A DNA stretch of 64,000 bases from assembly GCF_024807145.1 (NCBI RefSeq), contig NZ_JANUCA010000004.1:124001-188000 (forward strand), in the 5' to 3' direction. A model generated the notes under the pieces. The model was given only the letters and a program-made list of their open reading frames with translations, made no database searches and was not told the DNA's origin. The position numbers and the translations under genes were made by a program. Positions 18,460 to 26,455 of the stretch are shown piece by piece (the stretch's first letter is position 1; each line of letters begins with the position of its first letter). This DNA is from Microbacterium sp. AK031. Lineage in GTDB: Bacteria; Actinomycetota; Actinomycetes; Actinomycetales; Microbacteriaceae.

Positions 18460-18927
18460 CTACTCCTCTATGTCATGCGTCCAGTTGGCCTGCTGGATCC
18501 GGTTGTCCAGCTCGCGCAGCTCCTGCGCGACACCGTCCGCCGCCGCGCGCAGCTCTGCGACGGGCAACGCGGCGATCTGCCGCAGCTCCGATCTCATCTG
18601 CCGGAAGCCGACGGAGTTGGTTCCGGACGCTGCGGCCGCGGCATCCGCCAGCAGGGAGTGCTGCAGGCGCAGCACATCTCGTGCGGCGAGAGCATCGGTC
18701 ATGGTTCCGTCGGCGCCGAGCGCGAGGCGGGCGTTGGCCCGGTTGATCCGCCGGATGAGGTCGCGCAGCTGACCGAGGTCGGCTTCGGCTTCGCCCAACA
18801 GCGCCGCGGCGTCTTCTGCCGGCTCTTCGCCCTCCTGATAACGGGCATTCGCGGTGATGCGGGCGCGCAGCTGCTCGATGCGGCGCTGCAGGTCTGCTCT
18901 GGCGGTCAACGCCTCAGCGAGTTTCAT
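18460..18927 (-). CDS. DIP1984 family protein
   Basis: A 155-residue, mostly alpha-helical protein. The opening MKLAEALTARADLQRRIEQL and the repeated heptad-like helices (LRDLIRRINRANARLALG, LDNRIQQANW) are those of the DIP1984 family, known from actinobacteria and once annotated septicolysin-like; the function is not established. The start at 18927 is chosen to match the family's start; the longer reading frame to 18972 has Cys-rich unlikely coding sequence. No partner gene is evident. Confidence 0.85.
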   Translation of the reverse strand: MKLAEALTARADLQRRIEQLRARITANARYQEGEEPAEDAAALLGEAEADLGQLRDLIRRINRANARLALGADGTMTDALAARDVLRLQHSLLADAAAAASGTNSVGFRQMRSELRQIAALPVAELRAAADGVAQELRELDNRIQQANWTHDIEE

Positions 18928-18984
18928 GCCCTCATCCTCGCAGGTGCGGCACGAGCCGTAACAGAACGTCACACACTTGCACTG

Positions 18985-19293
18985 TCACCGGCGGCGCAGC
19001 AGCCCCACACGCCCAGGGTTCTGCTCAAACCACTCCGCCACGTACCAGCAGACCGGATCGACCCTGCGATCGCCGCGACTCTCGATGTCGGCCACGGCAC
19101 CCTCCACGACCCGAGCCGCATGTCCTTTTCCGCGGAAAGTCGGGATCGTGAAGGCTCGGGTGAGGGCGATCGTGCTGCCGTCGTCGCGATAATCGAGCAC
19201 GCTCACGAGTATCCCGTCGCGGGTGAGGGTGTAGCGCGAAGCATCCTTCTCATCGGTGAGGATGAAGCCGTCGACGATGTGCGAAGCAGTCAT
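18985..19293 (-). CDS. Small GNAT family N-acetyltransferase
   Basis: Single-domain acetyltransferase of 102 residues, close to the YjdJ/COG2388 group. The core reads ALTRAFTIPTFRGKGHAARV, with the R/Q-x-x-G-x-G/A acetyl-CoA loop as FRGKGHA, and ends DPVCWYVAEWFEQNP, the family's C-terminal CxY-type strand. The substrate is unknown. The ATG at 19293 gives the normal family length. It diverges from the leaderless peptide gene at 19369. Confidence 0.88.
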   Translation of the reverse strand: MTASHIVDGFILTDEKDASRYTLTRDGILVSVLDYRDDGSTIALTRAFTIPTFRGKGHAARVVEGAVADIESRGDRRVDPVCWYVAEWFEQNPGRVGLLRRR

Positions 19294-19332
19294 CGTTCCA
19301 CGGTAAGCCCACCCGAGCACACCGGTCACGTT

Positions 19333-19362
19333 TTGACACGACCGGACTTTCTCAGTAATAAT
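19333..19362 (+). promoter_or_regulatory. Strong promoter of leaderless peptide/regulator unit
   Basis: TTGACA at 19333-19338, a 17-bp spacer, then TAATAAT at 19356-19362. This is the best sigma-70-type promoter in the first third of the window. It ends 6 nt before the ATG at 19369, so the transcript should start at or beside that ATG. Confidence 0.8.
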
Positions 19363-19368
19363 CCACCC

Positions 19369-19470
19369 ATGACCACCAACGCACGCCCTTCGTCCGCCCA
19401 GGAGGCGAACAGGACTGCCGGGATGATGATGCCCGGCTGCGTTGGCATGTGTTGCCGAATGTGTAGCTGA
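19369..19470 (+). CDS. Leaderless Met/Cys-rich leader peptide (33 aa)
   Basis: Small frame directly at the predicted transcription start. The first 18 residues are ordinary, but the last 15 (MMMPGCVGMCCRMCS) contain five Met and four Cys. Placement between a strong promoter and a regulator gene whose start is 150 nt further on, with hairpins between, is the layout of a translation-controlled attenuator. Cys-rich leaderless leader frames acting as cysteine-responsive attenuators are known from mycobacteria. An independent role as a metal-binding peptide is a less likely alternative. Confidence 0.6.
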   Translation: MTTNARPSSAQEANRTAGMMMPGCVGMCCRMCS

Positions 19471-19498
19471 CCCCAGCCGCCCCGCCACGCTCTGCTGA

Positions 19499-19596
19499 TT
19501 CGCGATCTGCGAAGACGGAGCCCCGAGCACCCACCCCGCGTGCTCGCTCCCGGCCCTCTCGGTCATTCACGCAACACATCCGAGCCGTATCGGCTC
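19499..19596 (+). promoter_or_regulatory. Series of hairpins in leader between peptide and regulator
   Basis: Three perfect stems: TTCGC/GCGAA (19499-19513), CGAGCAC/GTGCTCG (19524-19546, 9-nt loop) and GAGCCG/CGGCTC (19582-19596, 3-nt loop). The last ends 9 nt before the AAGGA ribosome site (19606-19610). They could be the alternative structures of an attenuator; no U-tract is visible, so control of translation or Rho access is more likely than intrinsic termination. Confidence 0.45.
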
Positions 19597-19620
19597 ACCC
19601 TTCGCAAGGAACCCATCATC

Positions 19621-20340
19621 ATGTCGAACATCGCCACCCTTGAGCGTCCCGCCCCCCGCGCCCCCCATCTCCGTGCTGTTCCGCCGCTCGTCGAGCGTGC
19701 ATCAGCCGTCGCATCCGCTGCTCCCGCCGACCTTCCGGCGACCCGCTCGCCGCGCGGCTTCGCTCTCTATGTCGGTCTCGATGAGATCAAGGCCGCCGAA
19801 GCCGGCGTGAGCCTTCCGGTTCTCGTCGACGCCCTCCGCCGCACACTCGCCGAACTCGCTCCCGGCGCCGAGACGCACGCCACCGTGGCACTCGCCCCGC
19901 ACGGCTCCGGCGGCCGTGACCTCGACGTCGTCCGCCTCGCCCTGCAGGAGCCCGGTGCGATCGCCCGCACGAAGGTCGCCGAGGAAGACGAGCAGGACGA
20001 GGACTACGGCGTCGCCGTCGACATCTCCCGCAAGCGCGTGCTGATCGACGGCGCCTCGGCTGCGTTCACATACAAGGAGTTCGAGCTGCTGCAGTACCTC
20101 GTGCTCCGCGAAGGACGCACGATCGAGCGCACCGAACTGGTCGGCGCACTGTGGCAGTCGCAGGATGACGAGACTCCCGGCGAGCGCACGATCGACGTGC
20201 ACGTTCGCCGCCTGCGCGCCAAGCTCGGGCGTTACGAGGACATCGTCCGCACCGTCCGCGGTGTCGGCTACCGCTTCGACCGTCACGCGGACGTCGTGAT
20301 CCGCTACGGCCACGGTACGCCTTCCCCTGACCGCTTCTGA
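19621..20340 (+). CDS. Winged-helix (OmpR/PhoB-type) transcriptional regulator without receiver domain
   Basis: A 239-residue protein. Residues about 135-230 are an OmpR-type winged helix: GVAVDISRKRVLIDG, FTYKEFELLQYLVLREGRT, ERTIDVHVRRLRAKLG and the wing VRGVGYRFD. There is no phosphoacceptor receiver domain; instead the N-terminal part is Ala/Pro-rich followed by a small fold (FALYVGLDEIKAAEAGVSLP...) of unknown role. The start at 19621 has AAGGA ten bases upstream. It is probably made from the promoter at 19333 and controlled through the Met/Cys-rich leader peptide. The regulon is unknown; a role in sulfur or metal metabolism is only a guess from the leader. Confidence 0.85.
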   Translation: MSNIATLERPAPRAPHLRAVPPLVERASAVASAAPADLPATRSPRGFALYVGLDEIKAAEAGVSLPVLVDALRRTLAELAPGAETHATVALAPHGSGGRDLDVVRLALQEPGAIARTKVAEEDEQDEDYGVAVDISRKRVLIDGASAAFTYKEFELLQYLVLREGRTIERTELVGALWQSQDDETPGERTIDVHVRRLRAKLGRYEDIVRTVRGVGYRFDRHADVVIRYGHGTPSPDRF

Positions 20341-20368
20341 GGGCGGCAGTTCTTCGCAGCTCGCGCTC

Positions 20369-20454
20369 GTTCATAACTCCTCAAGAAGCAGCCGGGATCG
20401 GAGCGAATGACGCGGTTCCACGGCAGAATCGGCGATCTGTGAGGAGTTGTGAAC
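20369..20454. repeat. 86-bp intergenic element, copy 1
   Basis: Begins GTTCATAACTCCTCAAGAA and ends with the near-inverse TGTGAGGAGTTGTGAAC. Read on the minus strand, its first 22 and last 19 bases match copy 2 (44941-45026) almost exactly, at the same total length of 86, while the central ~45 bases differ. It lies between the winged-helix gene and the glycosylase gene. Confidence 0.8.
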
Positions 20455-20491
20455 TCCGCTGCGTGTCAGGCACCCGACGTAGGGTGTTCGC

Positions 20492-21463
20492 ATGACCACG
20501 ACAGCGGATGCCGCAGCCGCAGCACCCGCGATCGATCAGCCGCGCTCCACCCTTTATCGCCCTGTGCACCCGTTGAACCTGTTCCGCACGGTCGGGGTCC
20601 TCATGCGCGGGCCGAAGGATCCGACGATGCTCATCGACGGCATGACGCTGTGGCGGGCGAGCCGCACGCCGAGGGGCGTCGCCACGCTGGCACTGCGGCA
20701 GAGCAGCGACGGTATTCAGGCAACGGCGTGGGGCCCTGGAGCGGACTGGGCCCTCGTGCAGCTGCCGGCGCTCTGCGGTGCTGACGACGACGCGAGCGGG
20801 TTCGATGTGTCGAGCCTCGCCGCAGCCGGATACCCCCTCCTCGCCGACGTCGCTCGTCGCACGATCGGCACGCGCCTGACCCGCACCGACCTCGTCTTCG
20901 ATGCGCTCGCGAGCGCCGTCATCGAGCAGAAGGTCACCTCATTTCAGGCATTCGGCGCCTGGCGCACGCTCATCACACGCTTCGGAGAACGCGCCCCCGG
21001 TCCGACACCACGACCGATGTTCGCGCCGCCGACGATCGAGGGCTGGCGCCTGATCCCGTCCTGGGCCTGGCACCGCGCAGGCGTCGAGCCTCCGCAGTCC
21101 AGGGCGATCGTGCGCGCGGCCGAAAGGGGTGACCGCATCAGCGCAGCCGTGCGCGACGCGCAGACCGGCGCGGAACGTGACCGCATCCTCACGAGCCTTC
21201 CCGGGATCGGCGCGTGGACCTCGTCCGAGACGCGCAGCCGCGCACTCGGAGACCCGGATGCCGTGAGCGTCGGCGACTACCATCTCGCGCACCAGGTCGG
21301 CTTCGCGCTGACCGGGTCGCGAGTCGACGACGACGGGATGCTGGAGCTTCTCGCCCCTTGGACGGGCCACCGCCATCGCGTGATCCGGCTCATCCTCGCT
21401 GGCGGCCCGCACGAAGCACGACGCGGGCCGCGGCTGGCCCCGGAGGATCATCGCCAGCGCTAG
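20492..21463 (+). CDS. DNA-3-methyladenine glycosylase family protein (AlkA-type)
   Basis: Base-excision enzyme of 323 residues removing alkylated purines. The helix-hairpin-helix is in RILTSLPGIGAWTSSETRSRALG, followed by GDPDAVSVGDYHLAHQVGFA, where the Asp of GDYH is at the catalytic position of the HhH-GPD family. The N-terminal ~110 residues correspond to the AlkA-N domain. Downstream lies the scar of an ogt gene, so alkylation-repair functions were once neighbours. Substrate range is not visible. Confidence 0.88.
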   Translation: MTTTADAAAAAPAIDQPRSTLYRPVHPLNLFRTVGVLMRGPKDPTMLIDGMTLWRASRTPRGVATLALRQSSDGIQATAWGPGADWALVQLPALCGADDDASGFDVSSLAAAGYPLLADVARRTIGTRLTRTDLVFDALASAVIEQKVTSFQAFGAWRTLITRFGERAPGPTPRPMFAPPTIEGWRLIPSWAWHRAGVEPPQSRAIVRAAERGDRISAAVRDAQTGAERDRILTSLPGIGAWTSSETRSRALGDPDAVSVGDYHLAHQVGFALTGSRVDDDGMLELLAPWTGHRHRVIRLILAGGPHEARRGPRLAPEDHRQR

Positions 21464-21553
21464 ACGACGCGCTCAGATCGCATTCTTCGTCGCTTCCCAC
21501 GCGCGAAACCGACAGAAACTGCGACGGGAACGACGCGCCCCTAAGCTGGGGCC

Positions 21554-21763
21554 ATGGCGGCATCGAAGAAGCAGCGCTGGAGTTGGCTCGGCGGCACGGT
21601 CCTCTTGATCGTGCTGGGCGTGGTGATCGGCCTCATCCTGCAGAACGTGTGGCTCGGGCTGCTGCTCGCCGCGATCGTCTCGCTGGTCTGGCTGATCGCC
21701 GTCGAATCACGTAAGGGCGACAACGCCGGAGTCAACGACGAGACCAACGGCATCGAGCTCTGA
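21554..21763 (+). CDS. Small membrane protein, 69 aa
   Basis: Two adjoining hydrophobic segments (GGTVLLIVLGVVIGLILQN and LGLLLAAIVSLVWLIAVES) form a helical hairpin, with a basic N-terminus (MAASKKQRW) and an acidic tail. The function is unknown. Good codon bias supports it as a real gene. Confidence 0.7.
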   Translation: MAASKKQRWSWLGGTVLLIVLGVVIGLILQNVWLGLLLAAIVSLVWLIAVESRKGDNAGVNDETNGIEL

Positions 21764-21818
21764 CGCGTCACGGCTCAGGGCGACGTTGATGTCTGCAGCA
21801 GCAGCTGGCGTCATCGAC

Positions 21819-22211
21819 ATGACGTCGTCCGACACGATCTCGACGCCCGTAGGACACCTCACCGTCGTCAGTGACGGCGCATCGATCACGCGCGTGGCCT
21901 GGCGCTCTGCGCCGCAGTCGAAGAACGATTCGACCCAGGACCCGGTGCTCGTAGAGGCACTGCGACAATTGCGCGCCTACTTCGACGGCCGTCTGTCCCG
22001 TTTCGACGTGCCGTTCGATCTCGGGCGTCAGACCGACGTCACCGGGCTCGCCGTGCCGATCGCCGTCATGACGCTGCTCGGAGCGCCCGTCCTCGGTTTC
22101 ATCGCCGCCTCGGGTCCCTTCACCGTGCTGTTCGCGGGATTCTCTCCCGTAGTCGAACGTGCGAAGGTGCTGCCGTTCGTCGGTGCCGGGCTGATCGTCA
22201 GCGAGCCCGCG
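21819..22211 (+). pseudogene. Chimeric remnant: ogt N-terminus joined to FUSC-type membrane fragment
   Basis: The first ~75 residues (MTSSDTISTPVGHLTVVSD ... FDLGRQTDVT) match the N-terminal domain of methylated-DNA-protein cysteine methyltransferase. At about 22041 the frame passes, without interruption, into PIAVMTLLGAPVLGFIAASG and VERAKVLPFVGAGLIVS, membrane helices like those starting FUSC family proteins. The catalytic PCHRV of Ogt and nearly all of the FUSC protein are missing. After about 22200 the sequence belongs to the 3' end of the MarR gene. This records at least two rearrangement junctions. The open frame may still be translated but cannot be a working methyltransferase. Confidence 0.75.
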
Positions 22212-22697
22212 TCAGCCGACGGCGAGTTTGATCAGGAGCGCCTCGAGCTGTGCCCGCTCGGCCGCGTCGAGCGGCGCGAGCAATGCCTCTTCGGTCGTCA
22301 GGTGCACGGGATACATCTCGTCGATCAGTGCTCGCCCGCGCGGGGTCAGATTCACGATCCGACCGCGCCCGTCGTCGGCGACCGGATGCCGGGAGACCAG
22401 GCCGCCGGACATCAGACGGTCCACTCGCTTGGATGTCGCTCCGGCGGTCACCATCGTGTGCTCGGCGATCTCCCCCTGTGGCAGCGCGAACGGGTCTCCC
22501 GCGCGACGAAGAGCACACAGCACATCGAACTCCCCCTCGCCGATCCCGAAGCGGCGATAGTTCTCGATGAGCGCAGAGGTGAAATCATCCGAGACACGTC
22601 GCATCCGTCCGATGATCGCCATCGGACTCGGGTCGAGATCAGGTCGTTGCTCGCGCCACTGCTTCACGAAAGTTGCGACTCGATCGATCTCAGACAT
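22212..22697 (-). CDS. MarR family transcriptional regulator
   Basis: Winged-helix repressor, 161 residues. The core is EGEFDVLCALRRAGDPFALP, EIAEHTMVTAGATSKRVDRL and the wing HPVADDGRGRIVNLTPRG. The start MSEIDRVATFVKQW at 22697 is chosen since the upstream frame crosses the operators. It diverges from an EamA exporter with 40 bp between them and almost certainly controls both through the TTTCCA sites. Together with the exporter it replaced the end of the FUSC remnant, so the pair may be an acquired cassette. Confidence 0.92.
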   Translation of the reverse strand: MSEIDRVATFVKQWREQRPDLDPSPMAIIGRMRRVSDDFTSALIENYRRFGIGEGEFDVLCALRRAGDPFALPQGEIAEHTMVTAGATSKRVDRLMSGGLVSRHPVADDGRGRIVNLTPRGRALIDEMYPVHLTTEEALLAPLDAAERAQLEALLIKLAVG

Positions 22698-22711
22698 GCG
22701 ATCTATTCTAC

Positions 22712-22744
22712 TTTCCACGGAACATATACTTGTTTCCATGGAAA
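22712..22744. promoter_or_regulatory. Paired TTTCCA operators and leaderless promoter of EamA exporter
   Basis: TTTCCACGGAA (22712-22722) and the perfect palindrome TTTCCATGGAAA (22733-22744) start 21 bp apart, two helical turns, on the same DNA face. Between them lies TATACT (22725-22730), a good -10 box ending 7 nt before the ATG at 22738. The second palindrome covers the transcription start and the ATG, so a bound MarR would block it directly. Confidence 0.75.
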
Positions 22745-23706
22745 ATAGTTCGTCACGCGTCCTGCGACTGTGGAGCATGGCGCGCTGGCCGCTCGTCGCC
22801 GCGATCGGCCCTATCGCCTTCGGCTCCACCTATTGGGTCACACGAGAGTTCCTGCCCTCCGACTCGCCGCTCTGGGGATCCGCCATGCGGGCGTTGCCGG
22901 CAGGAATCGTCCTTCTGCTTGGCGTGAGGCGACTCCCCCGCGGTGCGTGGTGGTGGCGTTCCATCGTTCTCGGCACCCTGAACATGGGGCTGTTCTTCTG
23001 CCTCGTCTACGTGGCCGCCCAACTGCTGCCGTCCAGCGTCGCCGCATCCATCACATCCGTCGCGCCGCTGATGATCGCAGCTTTCGCGTGGCTGATCCTG
23101 CACGAGAAGCCGACCCCGCGCGTCCTGATCGGATCCGGCGTCGGCGCCGCAGGCGTGCTGCTCATCGTCGGAACCGCGACGGGAAGACTGGACATCTGGG
23201 GTGTCGCGGCGTCGTTCGCGTCGATGGCGATGTCGGCCCTCGGCGCGATTCTCATGAAGCGATGGAACGACGGCACCCCCGTACTCACCGTCACGGCATG
23301 GCAGCTGCTCGTCGGCGGCATCGAGCTGACCATCGTCGCCGCGATGTTCGAGGGCGCACCGCCCGCGGTCTCGTCGACGGAGCTCATCGCGTTCGCCTAC
23401 GTGAGCCTGATCGCCACCGCACTCGGCTTCTTCTGCTGGTTCAGCGGCTTCCGACACCTGCCCGCCGGCGTCGTCGGCGTGATCGGACTGCTCAATCCGG
23501 TGACCGGTGTCGCACTCGGCGTCATGATCAGCGGCGAGACACTCAGCGCACTGCAGCTGCTGGGCGTCGGGCTCGTACTCGGCAGCATCGCGCTGGTGAA
23601 CACCCGTCGATCTGGAACCGAAACGCGGCGCGTCCGCACCGAAGCTATCGAGCCAGCGCCATCGTCTCCGGATCACGGTCTACGAGCTCGCGGGCCGTGC
23701 GCATGA
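22738..23706 (+). CDS. EamA/DMT family transporter
   Basis: Inner-membrane exporter of 322 residues with ten predicted helices in two EamA repeats (IGPIAFGSTYWVTREFLP begins repeat 1; LDIWGVAASFASMAMSALGA begins repeat 2, about residue 150). Family members export metabolites or drugs; the substrate is unknown, but divergent MarR control suggests a toxic aromatic compound. Its ATG lies within an operator palindrome and transcription seems leaderless. The C-terminal ~20 codons overlap the convergent LysR gene by 62 bases. Confidence 0.9.
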   Translation: MENSSSRVLRLWSMARWPLVAAIGPIAFGSTYWVTREFLPSDSPLWGSAMRALPAGIVLLLGVRRLPRGAWWWRSIVLGTLNMGLFFCLVYVAAQLLPSSVAASITSVAPLMIAAFAWLILHEKPTPRVLIGSGVGAAGVLLIVGTATGRLDIWGVAASFASMAMSALGAILMKRWNDGTPVLTVTAWQLLVGGIELTIVAAMFEGAPPAVSSTELIAFAYVSLIATALGFFCWFSGFRHLPAGVVGVIGLLNPVTGVALGVMISGETLSALQLLGVGLVLGSIALVNTRRSGTETRRVRTEAIEPAPSSPDHGLRARGPCA

Positions 23707-24574
23707 TCACGCGCCGCATCGCTTCGGCGGCTCTGGTCGGATTGACGTCCGAGCGGTGCGCGAGACCGATGGTGCGGACAAGGCGCGGGTCGATCAGCCT
23801 CACCGATCGCAACGTCGGCCGGTCGAGCAGCACCATCGCGGGAACGACGGCGACGCCGAGCCCTCGTTCCACGAATCGCAGCACGGCATCCATCTCGGCG
23901 CCCTCGACGACGGGCGTGGGTGCGAGACCGGCCGCGCGGAACGCGGCATCCGTCGTCGCGCGCAGGTCGTAACTCTCCGCGAAGTACACGAGCGGGAGGC
24001 GCGCGAGCGCCTCGAGATCGATGCCGTCGTCCGCGACCGGTGCGTGCTCGGCAGAGGACACCACCACCAGCTCCTCCGTCAACAATGGGGTGCGCACGAG
24101 TGACGATGTCGCGACGGGCAACGCATCCGACAGCGTGATGAGCGCCATGTCGACGGTGCCGGCGGCGAGCTGCTCGATCAAGACGTTCGACCCCGCCTCC
24201 GTGAGCTGCAGTTCGACACCCGGATGCGCGGAGTGAAAGGCCGCCATCGCCTCGGCGACGAGACTGATGCAGAGCGTGGGGGTGGCACCGAGGCGCACGC
24301 GTCCGCGCTGAAGCCCGGCGAGTTCGCCCATCTCGACGCGAATGGTGTCAGCATCCGCCAGCATCCGCCGCGCTCGAGGCAGCAAGGTCTCACCGGCATC
24401 GGTGAGCGAGATGTTGCCGCGGGCACGATGGAACAGCTCAGCGCCCAATTCGATCTCAAGTGACGAGATCTGGCGGCTCAGCGAAGGCTGCGCGAGATGC
24501 AGCTTCGCCGCGGCCTGCGTGAAATGTCCGAGATCCGCGACCTCCACGAAGCCGCGCAACTGCTCCAGGTTCAT
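23645..24574 (-). CDS. LysR family transcriptional regulator
   Basis: 309 residues, normal for the family. N-terminal helix-turn-helix MNLEQLRGFVEVADLGHFT, then AQPSLSRQISSLEIELGAEL; residues about 90-295 are the periplasmic-binding-like effector domain. It diverges from the flavoprotein gene at 24645 with 70 bp between, the usual layout for LysR and its target. The effector is unknown, perhaps a dicarboxylate or other substrate of that flavoprotein. Confidence 0.93.
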   Translation of the reverse strand: MNLEQLRGFVEVADLGHFTQAAAKLHLAQPSLSRQISSLEIELGAELFHRARGNISLTDAGETLLPRARRMLADADTIRVEMGELAGLQRGRVRLGATPTLCISLVAEAMAAFHSAHPGVELQLTEAGSNVLIEQLAAGTVDMALITLSDALPVATSSLVRTPLLTEELVVVSSAEHAPVADDGIDLEALARLPLVYFAESYDLRATTDAAFRAAGLAPTPVVEGAEMDAVLRFVERGLGVAVVPAMVLLDRPTLRSVRLIDPRLVRTIGLAHRSDVNPTRAAEAMRRVIMRTARELVDRDPETMALAR

Positions 24575-24601
24575 GTCTTCACGCTATCAGGACAAGTGAA
24601 A

Positions 24602-24620
24602 CTATGCATTGGAGTTATCG
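24602..24620. promoter_or_regulatory. Candidate LysR box
   Basis: CTAT-N11-ATCG between the divergent LysR and flavoprotein starts. It contains the T-N11-A core, with an imperfect dyad (CTAT against ATAG expected). It is the only such pattern I picked out in the 70-bp gap. Confidence 0.4.
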
Positions 24621-24644
24621 GCACGATCTTCTTAACGTTGAAGG

Positions 24645-26375
24645 ATGAGCACTCGCGAACGACAGATCTCGACCACCGTCCTCGTCATCGGCACCGGCGG
24701 GTCCGGTCTGCGCGCCGCCATCGAGGTGGCAGAGCGCGGCGTCGACGTGCTCGCTGTCGGCAAACGACCGCGGAACGACGCGCACACCTCCCTCGCGGCC
24801 GGCGGCATCAATGCCGCGCTCGGCACGATGGATGCCGACGACACCTGGCAGCAGCATGCCGCCGACACGATCAAGGAGAGCTACCAGCTCGCCAACCCGC
24901 ACACGGTCGAGGTGGTGACGCAAGGTGCGGAGCGCGGCATCCGCGATCTCGAGCGTTGGGGCATGGACTTCGCGCGCGAGGACGACGGACGCATCTCGCA
25001 GCGCTTCTTCGGAGCGCACACGTTCCGGCGCACAGCGTTCGCCGGCGACTACACCGGACTCGAGATCCAGCGCACGCTCGTTCGTCGGGCTGAGCAGCTC
25101 GACGTGCCCATCCTCGACGGCATCTACATCACCCGCATCCTCGTCAAGGACAACGTCGTGTTCGGTGCATACGGCTTCGATCAGAACGATGGCACAAGGT
25201 ACCTGATCCATGCGGATGCGGTGATCCTTGCAGCGGGCGGACACACCCGCATCTGGCGCCGCACGTCGTCGCGTCGCGACGAGAACACCGGCGACGCGTT
25301 CCGTCTGGCCGTCGACGCCGGTGCACGCCTGCGCGATCCCGAGCTCGTGCAGTTCCACCCCTCAGGGATCATCGAGCCCGAGAACGCAGCGGGCACCCTG
25401 ATCTCCGAGGCGGCGCGCGGTGAGGGCGGCATCCTGCGCAACGCCCTCGGCGAGCGCTTCATGGCGAAGTACGACGCAGAGCGGATGGAGCTGTCCACCC
25501 GTGACCGCGTCGCACTGGCCGCCTACACCGAGATCAAACAGGGGCGAGGAACCGAGAACGGCGGCGTATGGCTCGATGTCTCGCACCTGCCGCGCGAGAC
25601 GATCATGACGCGTCTCCCCCGCGTCTACCAGACCATGCTCGAGCTCCAGATGCTCGACATCACCGCCGAGCCGATCGAGATCGCGCCGACCGCGCACTAC
25701 TCGATGGGCGGCGTGTGGGTGCGCCCCGAAGATCACGGCACCGACGTCGACGGGCTCTACGCGATCGGCGAGGCATCCAGCGGTCTGCACGGCGCGAACC
25801 GCCTCGGAGGCAACTCGCTGATCGAGCTTCTCGTCTACGGCCGGATCGTCGGCCAGGCGGCGATCGCCCATGCGGCGTCGCTTGAGGCGCAGCACCGCTC
25901 GGCGGAGGCCGTCTCACAGGCCCGTTCCGAGATCGACGACCTGCTGGCATCCGATGGCCGCGAGAACGTGCGCGCGCTGCAGCGCGCGATCCGCAACACC
26001 ATGACCGAGCATGCGGGTGTCGTCCGTTCGGCAGAAGGGCTGCGCGCCGGCCTCGCGGACATCGATCTGATCGAGGGTCGGATGGAGGACATCGGCATCC
26101 ACCCCGACATCGCCGGCTTCCAGGATCTTGCGCACGCCTTCGATCTGAAGGCATCGGCGCTGGCCGCACGTGCGACCCTCGAGGCCGCGCTGGAACGCCG
26201 CGAGACCCGCGGATGCCACAACCGCAGCGACTTCCCCGATGAGGATCCGACACTGCGGGTGAACCTCGTCTGGTCGCCGGTAACGGGCGTGACGCGCGAG
26301 GAGATCCCCGCAGTGTCCGACGAGATCCAGGCGCTCATGCGCGAGGTGTCGTCCGAGGGCAAACTCGTGGAGTGA
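24645..26375 (+). CDS. FAD-dependent oxidoreductase of the succinate dehydrogenase/L-aspartate oxidase family
   Basis: A 576-residue flavoprotein. The FAD-binding N-terminus is TTVLVIGTGGSGLRAAIEVAE, and the substrate domain has HTSLAAGGINAALG, ELVQFHPSGI and the conserved HxxTxGG equivalent TAHYSMGGVWV, followed by GLYAIGEASSGLHGANRLGG. The C-terminal helical domain is as in SdhA/NadB. No iron-sulfur or membrane-anchor subunit gene lies next to it, so it is not an ordinary succinate dehydrogenase; a soluble fumarate-reductase-like or aspartate-oxidase-like enzyme is more likely. Probably activated by the divergent LysR protein. Confidence 0.85.
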   Translation: MSTRERQISTTVLVIGTGGSGLRAAIEVAERGVDVLAVGKRPRNDAHTSLAAGGINAALGTMDADDTWQQHAADTIKESYQLANPHTVEVVTQGAERGIRDLERWGMDFAREDDGRISQRFFGAHTFRRTAFAGDYTGLEIQRTLVRRAEQLDVPILDGIYITRILVKDNVVFGAYGFDQNDGTRYLIHADAVILAAGGHTRIWRRTSSRRDENTGDAFRLAVDAGARLRDPELVQFHPSGIIEPENAAGTLISEAARGEGGILRNALGERFMAKYDAERMELSTRDRVALAAYTEIKQGRGTENGGVWLDVSHLPRETIMTRLPRVYQTMLELQMLDITAEPIEIAPTAHYSMGGVWVRPEDHGTDVDGLYAIGEASSGLHGANRLGGNSLIELLVYGRIVGQAAIAHAASLEAQHRSAEAVSQARSEIDDLLASDGRENVRALQRAIRNTMTEHAGVVRSAEGLRAGLADIDLIEGRMEDIGIHPDIAGFQDLAHAFDLKASALAARATLEAALERRETRGCHNRSDFPDEDPTLRVNLVWSPVTGVTREEIPAVSDEIQALMREVSSEGKLVE

Positions 26376-26455
26376 CGAGTCGCTGAACACCATTGAGGAT
26401 CGCCGGCGCGCGGCGCACACTGGTTGCATCCGTGCAGCCAGACGAAGGAGCGATC

